Positions 34,978-45,095 are shown, numbered from the stretch's first letter. The stretch is DNA of 64,000 nt from Streptomyces triculaminicus (GCF_017349075.1 NZ_JAFMOF010000001.1:1178001-1242000); one strand, 5' to 3'. The notes: generated by a model from the letters alone, not told the origin. Numbers and translations: made by a program.

Positions 34978-35055
34978 ATTCCCGGCGAGGGACGCGGGCA
35001 TTCCCGGCGACGGAGACGGTCGCGTTCCCGGCGACAAACACGTGCGTTCCCACGA
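34978..35055. repeat. Four iterated RTTCCCGGCGA repeats before the protease gene
   Basis: Units start at 34978, 35000, 35024 and 35046 (spacing 22, 24, 22). The first three read ATTCCCGGCGA or GTTCCCGGCGA; the fourth is degenerate (GTTCCCACGA). Spacing near two helical turns suggests stacked regulator sites in the divergent pirin/protease region. Confidence 0.65.
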
Positions 35056-35069
35056 GGGACACTTGATCA

Positions 35070-35987
35070 ATGCGCCTGAGACAGCTCGCCCTCCTCGCCG
35101 CCGTCGTCGCGGCCCTGGCCGCCGTCGGCCTGCTCGTGGCCGGCCGCGTCCCCGCGACGGGCGGACCCACGGCCGAGGGGGACTCCACCGGGCACTTCGA
35201 GCAGCCCCGGGACCAGGCGGACGCGGCGGGCCGGGCCATGAAGGCCGCCGTGCGCACCCAGGCGCCCGCACCGCTGAGCGCCCCCGCCGCCCGGGGCGCG
35301 GCCGGGCGCAAGGACCCGCTGCCGGCCTCGAGCCCCCTGGCCGCCGCCGAGGCCGAGCCGTCGCCCGCGATCGGCCCGCTTTTCTACACCACCGGGGGCA
35401 TACCCGCCCACGGCTGCACGGCGAGCGTCGTCCACAGCCCCAGGGGCGACCTGATCGCGACCGCCGCGCACTGCGTGCACACCGGCGGCTTCCGCACTGA
35501 CATCGCCTTCGTGCCGGGCTACCGGGACGGGGCGGCGCCCTACGGGGTGTGGGTGCCCGTCGCCGTCGACGTCGCCCCCGAGTGGGCCGACGACCGCGAC
35601 CCCGACCACGACGTGGCGTTCCTGCGCATGCGACCGGTGGAGGGGAGCGCGCGCCTCGAGCGCGTCACCGGCGCCGAGCGCGTCCGCTTCGATCCGCCCC
35701 GCGAGCGGCCCACCCGCGTTCTCGGCTACCCCAACGAGGCGGAGCGACCCGTCTCCTGCCAGAACGCCACGGCCGCCGAGAGCGGGACACAGCAGCGCTT
35801 CGACTGCGAGCGGCTGCCGAACGGCACGAGCGGCAGCCCCTTCCTCACCGACGTCGACGCCTCGACGGGCCTGGGCACCCTCGCCGGCGTCCTGGGCGGC
35901 AAGGACGAGGGGGGCGACGAGGAGACGTCGTACAGCCCCTACCTCGGTCAGGCGGCCAAGAAGCTCTACGAGCGCGCCGCGCGGTAG
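35070..35987 (+). CDS. Secreted trypsin-like serine protease
   Basis: 305 residues. Signal or anchor segment ([23 protein letters not shown]) and about 90 residues of disordered propeptide-like sequence. The S1 domain has the triad His in IATAAHCVH, Asp in DPDHDVAFLRM and Ser in NGTSGSPFL. Cys pairs are present (HGCTAS/AAHC and SCQN/DCER). It acts outside the cell; substrate unknown. Start ATG 35070 lies just after the iterated repeats. Confidence 0.9.
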   Translation: MRLRQLALLAAVVAALAAVGLLVAGRVPATGGPTAEGDSTGHFEQPRDQADAAGRAMKAAVRTQAPAPLSAPAARGAAGRKDPLPASSPLAAAEAEPSPAIGPLFYTTGGIPAHGCTASVVHSPRGDLIATAAHCVHTGGFRTDIAFVPGYRDGAAPYGVWVPVAVDVAPEWADDRDPDHDVAFLRMRPVEGSARLERVTGAERVRFDPPRERPTRVLGYPNEAERPVSCQNATAAESGTQQRFDCERLPNGTSGSPFLTDVDASTGLGTLAGVLGGKDEGGDEETSYSPYLGQAAKKLYERAAR

Positions 35988-36015
35988 CCGCCCGGGCGCC
36001 GCGCCCTCGGGCCTG

Positions 36016-36468
36016 TCAGCCGTACATCCGCCGCATGGCGAAGTCGACCATCTGCTCCACCGACTTCGCGTCGAAGACGATGCGGTGGTCGCCCTCCATG
36101 TCCAGGACGAAGCCGTAGCCCGTCGGCAGGAGGTCCAGGACCTCGGCGCCGGTGATCACGAAGTACTTGGACTCCTTGCCCGCGTACCGGCGCAGCTCCT
36201 TGAGCGAGGTGAACATCGGGATCACCGGCTGCTGGGTGTTGTGCAGCGCGAGGAAGCCGGGGTTGTCGCCGCGCGGGCAGTAGACCTTGGAGTTGGAGAA
36301 GATCGTCTGGAAGTCCTCGGCGGACATCTGACCCGTGGTGAAGGCCCGTACCGCGTCGGCGAGCGACGGGGGCGACGGCTCGGGGTAGAGCGGCTGTTCG
36401 CCGTAGCCGCCGGGCTGCTGCGGAGGCGCGTAGCCCTGCTGTGCCGCGTTCTGGTCGTAGCCGTACAT
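36016..36468 (-). CDS. SseB-family protein
   Basis: 150 residues. A short Gln/Pro/Gly-rich N-terminus is followed by an SseB-like domain: SAEDFQTIFSNSKVYCPRGDNPGFLALHNTQQPVIPMFTSLKELRRYAGKESKYFVITGAEVLDLLPTGYGFVLDMEGDHRIVFD. Function is unknown; family members are small cytoplasmic proteins. It converges on the protease gene and is divergent from the acyl-CoA dehydrogenase. Confidence 0.85.
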   Translation of the reverse strand: MYGYDQNAAQQGYAPPQQPGGYGEQPLYPEPSPPSLADAVRAFTTGQMSAEDFQTIFSNSKVYCPRGDNPGFLALHNTQQPVIPMFTSLKELRRYAGKESKYFVITGAEVLDLLPTGYGFVLDMEGDHRIVFDAKSVEQMVDFAMRRMYG

Positions 36469-36599
36469 GGACCGAAGCGTAACGAGTCACAGTTGGGCGA
36501 TCAGGCCTTGCGTCTTGTTACCGCTGGGTAGCATCATGTTTCTTACTGACCGGTACGCACAGAGGATCGCCCTCCCGTCACCTTACGGAGCCGTCTGTC

Positions 36600-38426
36600 A
36601 TGGGCCACTACAAGTCGAATCTCCGCGACATCGAGTTCAACCTCTTCGAGGTTCTCGGTCGCGACAAGCTGTACGGCACCGGCCCGTTCGGTGAAATGGA
36701 CGTCGAGACGGCGAAGAGCGTGCTGTCGGAGATCGCCCGCCTCTCGGAGAACGAGCTGGCCGCCTCCTACGTCGACGCCGACCGCAACCCGCCGGTCTTC
36801 GACCCGGAGACCAACACCGCTCCGGTCCCGGAGTCCTTCAAGAAGAGCTACCAGGCCTACATGGACGCCGAGTGGTGGCGCCTGGGCATCCCGGAGGGCA
36901 TCGGCGGCACGACCACGCCGCGCTCGCTGCTGTGGGGCTTCGCCGAGACGATCCTGGGCGCCAACCCGGCGATCTGGATGTACTCCTCCGGCCCGGCCTT
37001 CGCCGGCGTGCTCTACGCCGAGGGCACCGAGGAGCAGAAGAAGATCGCCAAGCTCTCGGTGGACAAGCAGTGGGGCTCCACCATGGTGCTGACCGAGCCG
37101 GACGCCGGCTCGGACGTGGGCGCCGGCCGCACCAAGGCCGTCAAGCAGGAGGACGGCACCTGGCACATCGAGGGTGTCAAGCGCTTCATCACCTCCGGTG
37201 AGCACGACATGGCGGAGAACATCTTCCACTACGTCCTCGCCCGCCCCGAGGGCCACGGCCCGGGCACCAAGGGCCTGTCGCTCTTCCTCGTCCCGAAGTA
37301 CGAGTTCGACTTCGAGACCGGCGAGCTGGGCGCCCGCAACGGCGTCTACGCCACCAACGTCGAGCACAAGATGGGCCTCAAGGCCTCCAACACGTGCGAG
37401 ATGACCTTCGGCGACAAGCACCCCGCCAAGGGCTGGCTCATCGGCGAGAAGCACGACGGCATCCGCCAGATGTTCATGATCATCGAGTTCGCCCGCATGA
37501 TGGTCGGCACGAAGGCGATCGCCACCCTCTCCACCGGCTACCTCAACGCGCTGGAGTACGCCAAGGAGCGCGTGCAGGGCCCGGACCTGGCCAACTTCAT
37601 GGACAAGACCGCGCCCAAGGTCACCATCACCCACCACCCCGACGTCCGCCGCTCGCTGATGACGCAGAAGGCGTACGCGGAGGGCATGCGCGCCCTGGTG
37701 CTCTACACCGCCTCGGTCCAGGACGAGATCCTGGTCAAGGAGGCCGCGGGCGAGGACGCCAAGGCCCTGCACGGCCTCAACGACCTGCTCCTGCCGATCG
37801 TCAAGGGCTACGGCTCGGAGAAGTCCTACGAGCAGCTGGCGCAGTCCCTGCAGACCTTCGGCGGCTCCGGGTACCTGCAGGAGTACCCGATCGAGCAGTA
37901 CATCCGCGACTCGAAGATCGACACCCTCTACGAGGGCACCACGGCCATCCAGGGCCAGGACTTCTTCTTCCGGAAGATCGTCCGTGACCAGGGCCAGGCC
38001 CTGACCACGCTCTCCGAGGAGATCAAGAAGTTCCTCGCCGAGGCCGCCGGCGGCGAGGACCTCGCCGACGCCCGCGAGAAGCTCGCCAAGGCCGCCGTGG
38101 ACCTCGAGGGCATCGTCGGCGCCATGCTGACCGACCTCGCCGCCACCGAGAAGGACGTCAAGTCCATCTACAAGGTGGGCCTGAACACCACCCGCCTGCT
38201 GATGGCCTCCGGTGACGTCGTCGTCGGCTACCTGCTCCTCAAGGGCGCGGCCGTGGCCGCCGAGAAGCTGCCGACCGCCTCCACCAAGGACAAGGCCTTC
38301 TACGAGGGCAAGATCGCGGCGGCGAAGTTCTTCGCCCACACCGTCCTGCCGGCCGTGGCCGTCGAGCGCTCGCTCGCCGAGGCCGTCGACCAGTCGCTGA
38401 TGGAGCTGGACGAGGCCGCCTTCTAA
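36600..38426 (+). CDS. Acyl-CoA dehydrogenase
   Basis: 608 residues, longer than the usual 380, as in the AidB/FadE-like group with an extra C-terminal domain (about 470-600, helical). FAD/acyl motifs: [48 protein letters not shown] and [39 protein letters not shown]. It catalyses the first step of fatty-acyl-CoA oxidation. Codon use is very highly biased, suggesting high expression. A strong terminator separates it from the aminopeptidase. Confidence 0.93.
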   Translation: MGHYKSNLRDIEFNLFEVLGRDKLYGTGPFGEMDVETAKSVLSEIARLSENELAASYVDADRNPPVFDPETNTAPVPESFKKSYQAYMDAEWWRLGIPEGIGGTTTPRSLLWGFAETILGANPAIWMYSSGPAFAGVLYAEGTEEQKKIAKLSVDKQWGSTMVLTEPDAGSDVGAGRTKAVKQEDGTWHIEGVKRFITSGEHDMAENIFHYVLARPEGHGPGTKGLSLFLVPKYEFDFETGELGARNGVYATNVEHKMGLKASNTCEMTFGDKHPAKGWLIGEKHDGIRQMFMIIEFARMMVGTKAIATLSTGYLNALEYAKERVQGPDLANFMDKTAPKVTITHHPDVRRSLMTQKAYAEGMRALVLYTASVQDEILVKEAAGEDAKALHGLNDLLLPIVKGYGSEKSYEQLAQSLQTFGGSGYLQEYPIEQYIRDSKIDTLYEGTTAIQGQDFFFRKIVRDQGQALTTLSEEIKKFLAEAAGGEDLADAREKLAKAAVDLEGIVGAMLTDLAATEKDVKSIYKVGLNTTRLLMASGDVVVGYLLLKGAAVAAEKLPTASTKDKAFYEGKIAAAKFFAHTVLPAVAVERSLAEAVDQSLMELDEAAF

Positions 38427-38458
38427 GGCGGTTGCCGACCACCGGAACACCGTGACGA

Positions 38459-38504
38459 AGGGCAAGGGCCGGGCGCCTCAAAAGGAGCGCCCGGCCCTTG
38501 CCCT
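38459..38504 (+). terminator. Terminator after acyl-CoA dehydrogenase
   Basis: Perfect 18-bp arms (38459-38476 / 38487-38504) with a 10-nt loop. It ends 19 bp before the aminopeptidase start. Confidence 0.93.
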
Positions 38505-38522
38505 GATCCCTATCCTGAGGCC

Positions 38523-39815
38523 ATGAGCTCTGCGCACCGCTTCGACCGCGGCCACACCGACGACCTGATGACCTTCCTCGCGGCCAGCCCGTCGCCGTAC
38601 CACGCGGTGGCCAACACCGCCGAGCGGCTGGAGAAGGCCGGCTTCCGCCAGGTCGCGGAGACCGACGCCTGGGACGCACAGGCCGGCGGCAAGTACGTGA
38701 CACGCGGCGGCGCCATCATCGCCTGGTACGTCCCCGAAGGGGCCACCGCCGCCACCCCGTTCCGCATCATCGGAGCCCACACCGACTCCCCCAACCTGCG
38801 CGTCAAGCCGCTGCCGGACACCGGCACCCACGGCTGGCAGCAGGTCGCCGTCGAGCTCTACGGCGGCACGCTGCTCAACACCTGGCTCGACCGCGACCTC
38901 GGCCTCTCCGGCCGCGTCACCCTGCGCGACGGCAGCGACCACCTCGTCAACATCGACCGGCCCCTGCTGCGCGTCCCCCAGCTCGCCGTGCACCTGGACC
39001 GCACCGTCAACCAGGACGGCGTCAAGCTCGACAAGCAGCGCCACATGACGCCCATCTGGGGCCTGGGCCACGTCACCGAGGGCGACCTCATCCGCTTCGT
39101 CGCCGAGGAAGCAGGCCTGGAAGCCGGGCAGATCAGCGGCTGGGACCTGATGACGCACAGCGTCGAGGCGCCCGCCTACCTCGGCCGCGACCACGAGCTG
39201 CTGGCCGGCCCCCGCATGGACAACCTCCTGTCCGTGCACGCCGGCCTGGCCGCGCTCACCACCGCCATCGGCTCCGAAGGACTGCCCTACATCCCGGTAC
39301 TGGCCGCGTTCGACCACGAGGAGAACGGCAGCCAGTCCGACACCGGCGCCGAAGGCCCCCTGCTCGGCAACGTCCTGGAGCGCTCGGTCTTCGCCCGCGG
39401 CGGCAGCTACGAGGACAAGGCCCGCGCCTTCGCCGGCACCATCTGCCTGTCCTCCGACACCGGCCACGCCGTCCACCCCAACTACGCCGAGCGCCACGAG
39501 CCGGGCCACCACCCCATGCCCAACGGCGGCCCCCTGCTGAAGGTCAACGTCAACCAGCGCTACGCCACCGACGGCAGCGGCCGGGCCGTCTTCGCCGCCG
39601 CCTGCGAGCGCGCCGGCGTGCCGATGCAGCACTTCGTGTCGAACAACTCCGTCCCCTGCGGCACCACCATCGGCCCCATCACCGCCGCCCGCCACGGCAT
39701 CTCCACCGTCGACATCGGCGTGGCCATCCTGTCGATGCACTCCGCGCGCGAACTGTGCGGCGCCGACGACCCGTACCTCCTCGCCGCCGCGCTCACCGCC
39801 TTCCTCGAGGGCTGA
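38523..39815 (+). CDS. apeB: M18 family aminopeptidase
   Basis: 430 residues, usual for M18 (aspartyl aminopeptidase family). Metal ligands and active-site motifs: IIGAHTDSPNLRVKP (His), AGPRMDNLLSVHAGL (bridging Asp), FDHEENGS (Glu pair), DTGHAVHPNYAERHEPGHHP and SMHSARELCG near the end. It is a cytoplasmic zinc exopeptidase that removes N-terminal acidic or neutral residues. Gene name by family. Confidence 0.94.
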   Translation: MSSAHRFDRGHTDDLMTFLAASPSPYHAVANTAERLEKAGFRQVAETDAWDAQAGGKYVTRGGAIIAWYVPEGATAATPFRIIGAHTDSPNLRVKPLPDTGTHGWQQVAVELYGGTLLNTWLDRDLGLSGRVTLRDGSDHLVNIDRPLLRVPQLAVHLDRTVNQDGVKLDKQRHMTPIWGLGHVTEGDLIRFVAEEAGLEAGQISGWDLMTHSVEAPAYLGRDHELLAGPRMDNLLSVHAGLAALTTAIGSEGLPYIPVLAAFDHEENGSQSDTGAEGPLLGNVLERSVFARGGSYEDKARAFAGTICLSSDTGHAVHPNYAERHEPGHHPMPNGGPLLKVNVNQRYATDGSGRAVFAAACERAGVPMQHFVSNNSVPCGTTIGPITAARHGISTVDIGVAILSMHSARELCGADDPYLLAAALTAFLEG

Positions 39816-39870
39816 TGCACGAGGGCTGATATACACAGCCCGACGACTCGAACAGCCCACCGGGGGAAGC

Positions 39871-40500
39871 ATGACCACTCGCACCCTGCGGATCGCCGCC
39901 GCCGCGCTCACGGCCGCGGCCGCCCTCACCCTCACCGCCTGCGGCGGCTCGTCCGCCAAGGAGGACAAGGCCCAGGGCGAGGAGCAGGCCTCCATGGCCC
40001 CGGGAGACGGGGCGGAGGGCAGTGACGGCGGCGACGACGGCTCGGGCGACGAGTCGGCCAAGCCCCAGGACAAGGGCGACGCCTGCGCCGCGGGTGCCGT
40101 CAAGCTCGAGGTCAAGGCGGTGAAGTCGCCCGTCGACCACGTGCTGCTGGTGGCGACGAACACCTCGAAGTCGCCCTGCTCCGCCTACGGCTTCCCGTTC
40201 CTGCGCTTCGACCAGGACCAGGCCACGGCCGGAGTCGTCGAGGAGAGCAAGCCGAAGAACCCGATCCGCCTCGCCCCCGGCGCGTCCGCCTACGCCGGGG
40301 TCCGCGCCTCGGCGGCCGACGGCTCGGGCGGCAAGGGCCGCGACGCCCAGCAGATCTCCGTCACCTTCCAGACGCCGAAGGGCGACCCCCTCGAGGGCAC
40401 CCCGTCCCAGGCGCCCCTGCCGGGCGGAAAGCTGCACATCGACGACTCCGCCAGTACCTCGTACTGGCTGTCCGACGAGGCCACCGCCCTGAAGTGGTAG
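39871..40500 (+). CDS. DUF4232-type lipoprotein
   Basis: 209 residues. Signal peptide with lipobox LTLTAC-GGSS, acidic linker, then a DUF4232-like beta domain (KLEVKAVKSPVDHVLLVATNTSKSPCSAYGFPFLRFDQDQ). Surface-exposed lipid-anchored protein of unknown role. RBS GGGGGAAGC precedes the ATG. Confidence 0.85.
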   Translation: MTTRTLRIAAAALTAAAALTLTACGGSSAKEDKAQGEEQASMAPGDGAEGSDGGDDGSGDESAKPQDKGDACAAGAVKLEVKAVKSPVDHVLLVATNTSKSPCSAYGFPFLRFDQDQATAGVVEESKPKNPIRLAPGASAYAGVRASAADGSGGKGRDAQQISVTFQTPKGDPLEGTPSQAPLPGGKLHIDDSASTSYWLSDEATALKW

Positions 40501-40619
40501 CCCCGGCGGCGACAGCCCCGGCGTGACCGGGACGTGGTTCGCTCCGCCGGGCCGGGGTACCCGCCCTGTGCCCGGCCGGCGACGCCGGTAGGGGCCGACC
40601 ACGTCAGGAGGCGTTTCCC

Positions 40620-40844
40620 ATGGGAATGGGATGGTGCATTGGTCTGATCGCGGCGGGCGGCATCCTCACCTTCGCGGTCGACTGGCAGATCGACGGCATG
40701 AACATCACCCTGGTGGGCCTGATCCTCATGGCCGCCGGCCTGCTGGGGCTGAGCGCCTACGTGAGCGTGTTCAAGCGCCGCAGGATGCAGCCGCCGCCCC
40801 CGGCCGCCCACGTCGTCGAGGAGGACCACCGGATCACGCGCTGA
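40620..40844 (+). CDS. DUF6458-type small membrane protein
   Basis: 74 residues with two transmembrane helices: MGMGWCIGLIAAGGILTFAVDW-QIDGMNITLVGLILMAAGLLGLSAYVSV and a basic tail. The pattern fits the actinobacterial DUF6458 family. AGGAGG ribosome site 8 nt before the ATG. Confidence 0.82.
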   Translation: MGMGWCIGLIAAGGILTFAVDWQIDGMNITLVGLILMAAGLLGLSAYVSVFKRRRMQPPPPAAHVVEEDHRITR

Positions 40845-40875
40845 GCCCGGCGGGCCACCCGGCGGGCCGGGCGGC

Positions 40876-42720
40876 TCAGCTGTCCATACCCGCCAGCACC
40901 AGCGGCAGCCGCGCGGCACCGCCCTCGACGACCCGCACCGGAACTCCCCAGTCCTGCTGGTGCACATGGCAGGCCGGATACTCGTTGGCCGGGTCGTCGT
41001 CGCACGACGCCGCCATCGCGGAGACGTGCAGCACCCCTTCGCCCACCCCGTCCGCGAGCACCAGCTCCCGGCTCAGGTCCGTGCCCTGGCCCGCACCCTC
41101 CGCCAGCAGACCGGGCGGGGTCGAACTGACCAGCAGACGCGTCGACGGACCGTAGCGGGTGTCGAGCTTCTGCCCGGCCGGCGCCTGGAACACCACATCC
41201 AGCGCCAGCCTCCCGGGAGCGACCTCCGTGGCCTCCCGCCGCGTCCGGTGCGCCACGGACTCCACCCGCACCGCCTCCTCCGGCAGCCGCAGCCGCGTCA
41301 GCCGGTGCCGCGCCGACTCCACGACCACGATGTCCTCCCCGACGAGGACCGCGTCCGAGGGCTCCCGCAGATCGGTGGCGAGCGTCGTCACCTCGCCCGT
41401 CGCCGGGTCGTAGCGGCGCAGCGCGTGGTTGTAGGTGTCGCTGACGGCGACGGAGCCGTCGGGCAGCGCGGTCACCCCGAGCGGGTGCTGGAGCAGCGCC
41501 TGCCCGGCGTCCCCGTCACGGTGCCCGAAGTCGAACAGGCCCTCGCCCACGGCCGTACGGACCGCGAAGCCCTCGCCGTCCGCCTCCACGTAACGCAGCG
41601 CCGACGTCTCGGAGTCGGCGAGCCACAGCCGCTCCCCGGCCGCCGCGAGGCCGGAGGGCTGGGCGAACCACGCCTCGGCGGCCGGGCCGTCGACCAGACC
41701 CTCGTTGGTCGTGCCGGCCGCGACCTCGACGGTCCCCTTCTCCGGGTCGTACGTCCACAGCTGGTGCACGCCCGCCATGGCGATCCACACCCGGTCCGCG
41801 AACCAGGCCACGTCCCACGGCGACGACAGGTCCACCTCACGGGCCGGACCCGAGGCGGCCGAACCCTGCCACCACTGCCGCCCGGTGCCCGCCACGGTCG
41901 TGACGGCCTGCGTCCCGGGATCGTAGGTGCGCAGCGCGTGGTTGACGGTGTCCGCGACGATCACCGTGCCGTCGGGGAGCAGGGCAAGGCCCTGGGGCTC
42001 GCTGAAACTCGGGGGGCTGTCGGTGAAGCCGCGCTCGCCGGTGCCGACGCGGCGCACGACGGTCTCGCCGTCGGCCTCCAGCTCCACCAGCTGGTGCCGG
42101 GTGGAGTCGGAGACGAGGAAGTTCCCGCTCGGCAGCAGCACGGCCTTGCCGGGAAAGCGCAGGTCGGTGGCGACGGGCTCGGGCGCGACATACGGCCCGT
42201 CGCCGCGCCGCAGCGTGCCCTTGGCCTCGTGGGCGGCCTCCAGCTCGCCGACCAGCTTCGCGAGCGCGTGGGCGTGGCCCTCGCCCGCGTGCTGGGCCAC
42301 GACGTAGCCCTCGGGGTCGATGACGACCAGCGTGGGCCAGGCCCGGACGGCGTACTGCTTCCAGGTGGCGAGCTCGGGGTCGTCGAGGACGGGGTGGTGG
42401 ACCTCGTAGCGCTCGACGGCGTCGACGACGGCCTGGTGCTCGGCCTCGTGGACGAACTTCGGCGAGTGGACGCCGATGATCACCACGGTGTCGCGGTGCG
42501 CCTCCTCGAGCTCGCGCAGCTCGTCGAGGACGTGCAGGCAGTTCACACAGCAGAACGTCCAAAAATCAACAATGACGCACTTACCTCGCAGGTCGGCGAG
42601 GGTCAGCTCCTTGCCTCCGGTGTTGAGCCAGCCGCCCTTGCCGATGAGCTCGGGGGCGCGGACACGGGCACGTCGGCGAGGCTCGGGCGCGGAGGTGGGC
42701 GTCGGGGCGGCATCGTTCAT
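40876..42720 (-). CDS. NHL-repeat thioredoxin-domain protein
   Basis: 614 residues. N-terminal thioredoxin-like domain with FWTFCCVNCLHVLDEL (CVNC active site at about 56-59) and the cis-Pro region AWPTLVVIDPEGYVV. It is followed by a six-bladed NHL propeller (about 185-500, repeats such as LALLPDGTVIVADTVNHALRTYDP) and a C-terminal beta domain. Similar to NHLRC2-type proteins; the redox partner is unknown. No signal peptide, so cytoplasmic. Confidence 0.92.
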   Translation of the reverse strand: MNDAAPTPTSAPEPRRRARVRAPELIGKGGWLNTGGKELTLADLRGKCVIVDFWTFCCVNCLHVLDELRELEEAHRDTVVIIGVHSPKFVHEAEHQAVVDAVERYEVHHPVLDDPELATWKQYAVRAWPTLVVIDPEGYVVAQHAGEGHAHALAKLVGELEAAHEAKGTLRRGDGPYVAPEPVATDLRFPGKAVLLPSGNFLVSDSTRHQLVELEADGETVVRRVGTGERGFTDSPPSFSEPQGLALLPDGTVIVADTVNHALRTYDPGTQAVTTVAGTGRQWWQGSAASGPAREVDLSSPWDVAWFADRVWIAMAGVHQLWTYDPEKGTVEVAAGTTNEGLVDGPAAEAWFAQPSGLAAAGERLWLADSETSALRYVEADGEGFAVRTAVGEGLFDFGHRDGDAGQALLQHPLGVTALPDGSVAVSDTYNHALRRYDPATGEVTTLATDLREPSDAVLVGEDIVVVESARHRLTRLRLPEEAVRVESVAHRTRREATEVAPGRLALDVVFQAPAGQKLDTRYGPSTRLLVSSTPPGLLAEGAGQGTDLSRELVLADGVGEGVLHVSAMAASCDDDPANEYPACHVHQQDWGVPVRVVEGGAARLPLVLAGMDS

Positions 42721-42794
42721 GCTTCAAGCTTGCCATCCCGGTATGAACGTCGGATTACACGCGTACGGCACCGCGCACGGCAGGGGAGCGACGG

Positions 42795-43510
42795 ATGACT
42801 GCGGACGGGAACGAGACGACTGCCGACGGGAAGGCGCCGAAGGCACAGCTTTTCGGGGCGCTGCCGGGACGCACAGAGGACCGGAGGGAGGCGTTCGAGG
42901 CGTGCCTGGCGGAAGTCGTCCGGAGCCTCGGGCTCGTTGTCGCCCCCGAATCGGAGGGCGGCGATCTCTGGAATTGGCAGCGTCGCGCTCGGGCAGCGCT
43001 GCGCGACGCCTGCCGCCGGAGCCTGACCCTTTCCGAGGAGTCCTTCGACGTGCTGCTCAAAGCAGCCGTCCACGATCCCGACCCAAGCTTCAACCGCCAG
43101 TTCGTCGAGCCGGCCCTGAACGCATTCGGGCACAGACGCGTCCGCACCGCTCTGCTCGGTACCTGCGAACGGGCACAGACCTTGAGCGGGCGGGCGCCGC
43201 ACGGGCCTGGTGCTGGTCAGCCCTGCCCCTGCGGATGCCCGTCGTGCGGGCGGAGAACCCCGGAACCACCGGTCGGGCGGAGCCGCATGACGGCTCGGCC
43301 GTGGTGGCCGAGTGGAACGAGGCTGCCCTGCGCGAGTTCGTGAGCAACGAGCACCTGGACGTCCGGCGCTGCGTCCTGCCGGGCCTGTCGCTCCGAAAGG
43401 AGGCCTACCCGTCGGAGCTGCACGACTTGGTGGACGCCGCGGTGGCGATAGCCCGGTCCCATGCGGACGAGTACATCCGCCACCGCGTGGAACACCAGGT
43501 TGGCGACTGA
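42795..43510 (+). pseudogene. Frameshifted HEAT-like hypothetical protein
   Basis: Reads MTADGNETTADGKAPKAQLFGALPGR ... AFGHRRVRTALLG in frame 42795, then continues YLRTGTDLERAGAARAWCWSALPLRMP ... IRHRVEHQVGD in another frame ending at 43510. One missing base between 43159 and 43160 explains it. RTALL-YLRTGTDLERAGAARAW is typical of Streptomyces HEAT-like proteins, so the joined product of about 239 residues is the likely ancestor. A ribosome site (AGGGGAG) precedes the ATG. It is either a real pseudogene or a sequence error. It is adjacent to the serine recombinase. Confidence 0.75.
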
Positions 43511-43541
43511 CACCCTCACTGGGCACGCATGGCGCTCGTCA

Positions 43542-45095
43542 TCAGCGCGCGGCACTGTCGGTGCCCACCAGCTTCGCCCAATGGATCTGGATGCGTTGCT
43601 CGGGGACGATCCTCCGCCCACGTACCCCCTTGCTCACCTCAACGCGGTCTATGGCGAGCGACAGCCGTTCGCGCCTGCCTTCACTCGTCGCATCCGCCCA
43701 CGCTTCTCGCAGGGTGACGCCATCAAGCATCGGAGACACGTCCACGGACGGCATGGGAAGCCTGTGGAGATCGCCGCGGAGGCCGTCGATTCGTCCTCTC
43801 AAGCGCTCTGAAAGCCGGTTGTAGCGCTCCACGGCTGCGGCGTCGCTGAACTCACCACGCAGGTAGCGTGCATCCTCCAGATCAGCCAGACGAACTTCCA
43901 CGTCCTGGATCTCCGCAGTGAGGGCATCACGTTTCGCAAAGGTCTCCGGGTCCACACGGTGCACCCAGCGATCCGCGATCGCAACAAGCAGCGGATCGTC
44001 CGGTTCGAGCGCCGGGAGCTTCGTGAGGAACTGTTCGGTCACGTATTGGTCAACCGCCTCAGCCAGCGCCGATGCTCCGACGCACTGATTTCCCGCACGT
44101 CGAGCCATGCACTGATAGCTGCCGCCCACACGGTGCATCCGGCGACCGCAGCCAGGAACCGCGCAATAGACGAGTCCGGTGAGCAGCGCCGTCCCCTCGG
44201 GCTTCGGCCGCCGCTTTCCCGCGTGCACGAACGTTCTGGATTCCAGGGTGCGGATGATCTGCTCCCGCTCTCCGACCGTGATGATCCCCTCGCCGATCTC
44301 GACCGTGTCGAGCGTCCGGGGATCGCGATACGGGAAGACCCTGCCCGTGTACTTCCGCTCACCATCGTCCGTCGCGACGGTCTCGGTCTCCGGCATCAGG
44401 CCGGCGAACGCGGGGGAACGCAGGAGCTGCATGATGCTGGCCGCATTCCACTGCCCTCCCCTCGGCGAAGGAATCTCGTACTCGTTGAGAAGTCGGGCGA
44501 TCTTTACCAGTGAGGTTCCAGCCAACGCTTCATCCGCGATGAGACGTGCGTAGACGGCGTGCTCCGGGTCGTGGACGAGCTTCTTGGTCCTCGGGTCGAT
44601 GAGCAGCCCGTACGGAGGCTGTCCGCCGATCCACCGGCCCTTGCTGCGCAGGTACCGCTTCGCGTGTCCGACCCGGGTGCCGAGGTTCTTGGACTCCGAG
44701 CGCGCAAGCTCGGCGAGCATCGCGACAACCATGCGCGCCGAGTCGTTCGATGTGTCCAGTCCGTCGACAACCGAGACGAGACGCCCCTCGGCCTTCTCGA
44801 TGTCGTCCAGCACCTTGCCGACCTGACCGATGCCCTTGCGAGACAGGCGGTCCAGTTTCCAGACGATCAGTGTGCCGACAACACCTGCGGTGACTGCCGC
44901 AAGTGCGGCGTCGAAGCCCTTGCGCTCAACGGTCTTGTAGCCGGAGCGCCCTCTGTCTATGTGCACCTTGCGGACCGTCAGTCCATTGCGGTCGGCCCAG
45001 GCACGGCAGTCGGTTTCCTGCCGTTCGATTGCGGTCTTGCCGTCCCGGTCGAGGGACAAGCGGAGGCACAGATCACAGATCGTGTCTTTGTGCAC
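43542..45095 (-). CDS. Large serine recombinase (integrase-type)
   Basis: 517 residues, GTG start. Catalytic domain: LRLSLDRDGKTAIERQETDC with nucleophile S14 and Arg12, then IVWKLDRLSRKGIGQVG and the long helix. Next, the recombinase domain (KRYLRSKGRWIGGQPPYGLLID), a zinc-ribbon domain (CAVPGCGRRMHRV ... YQCMARRAGNQCVG) and a coiled coil (about 395-470). These enzymes integrate phages or ICEs by attP x attB recombination. GC is visibly lower than neighbours (37/60 in 44041-44100). No excisionase, replication or phage gene is adjacent; it is a solo copy or the remnant of an element. Confidence 0.92.
   Translation of the reverse strand: MHKDTICDLCLRLSLDRDGKTAIERQETDCRAWADRNGLTVRKVHIDRGRSGYKTVERKGFDAALAAVTAGVVGTLIVWKLDRLSRKGIGQVGKVLDDIEKAEGRLVSVVDGLDTSNDSARMVVAMLAELARSESKNLGTRVGHAKRYLRSKGRWIGGQPPYGLLIDPRTKKLVHDPEHAVYARLIADEALAGTSLVKIARLLNEYEIPSPRGGQWNAASIMQLLRSPAFAGLMPETETVATDDGERKYTGRVFPYRDPRTLDTVEIGEGIITVGEREQIIRTLESRTFVHAGKRRPKPEGTALLTGLVYCAVPGCGRRMHRVGGSYQCMARRAGNQCVGASALAEAVDQYVTEQFLTKLPALEPDDPLLVAIADRWVHRVDPETFAKRDALTAEIQDVEVRLADLEDARYLRGEFSDAAAVERYNRLSERLRGRIDGLRGDLHRLPMPSVDVSPMLDGVTLREAWADATSEGRRERLSLAIDRVEVSKGVRGRRIVPEQRIQIHWAKLVGTDSAAR

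Noticed and set aside
34978..35055. CRISPR array
   Set aside because: Units are only about 10 bp with 11-13 bp gaps, no 28-bp repeats and no cas genes nearby.
43542..45095. Prophage around the serine recombinase
   Set aside because: No capsid, portal, terminase, replication or lysis gene next to it; flanks are ordinary chromosomal genes.
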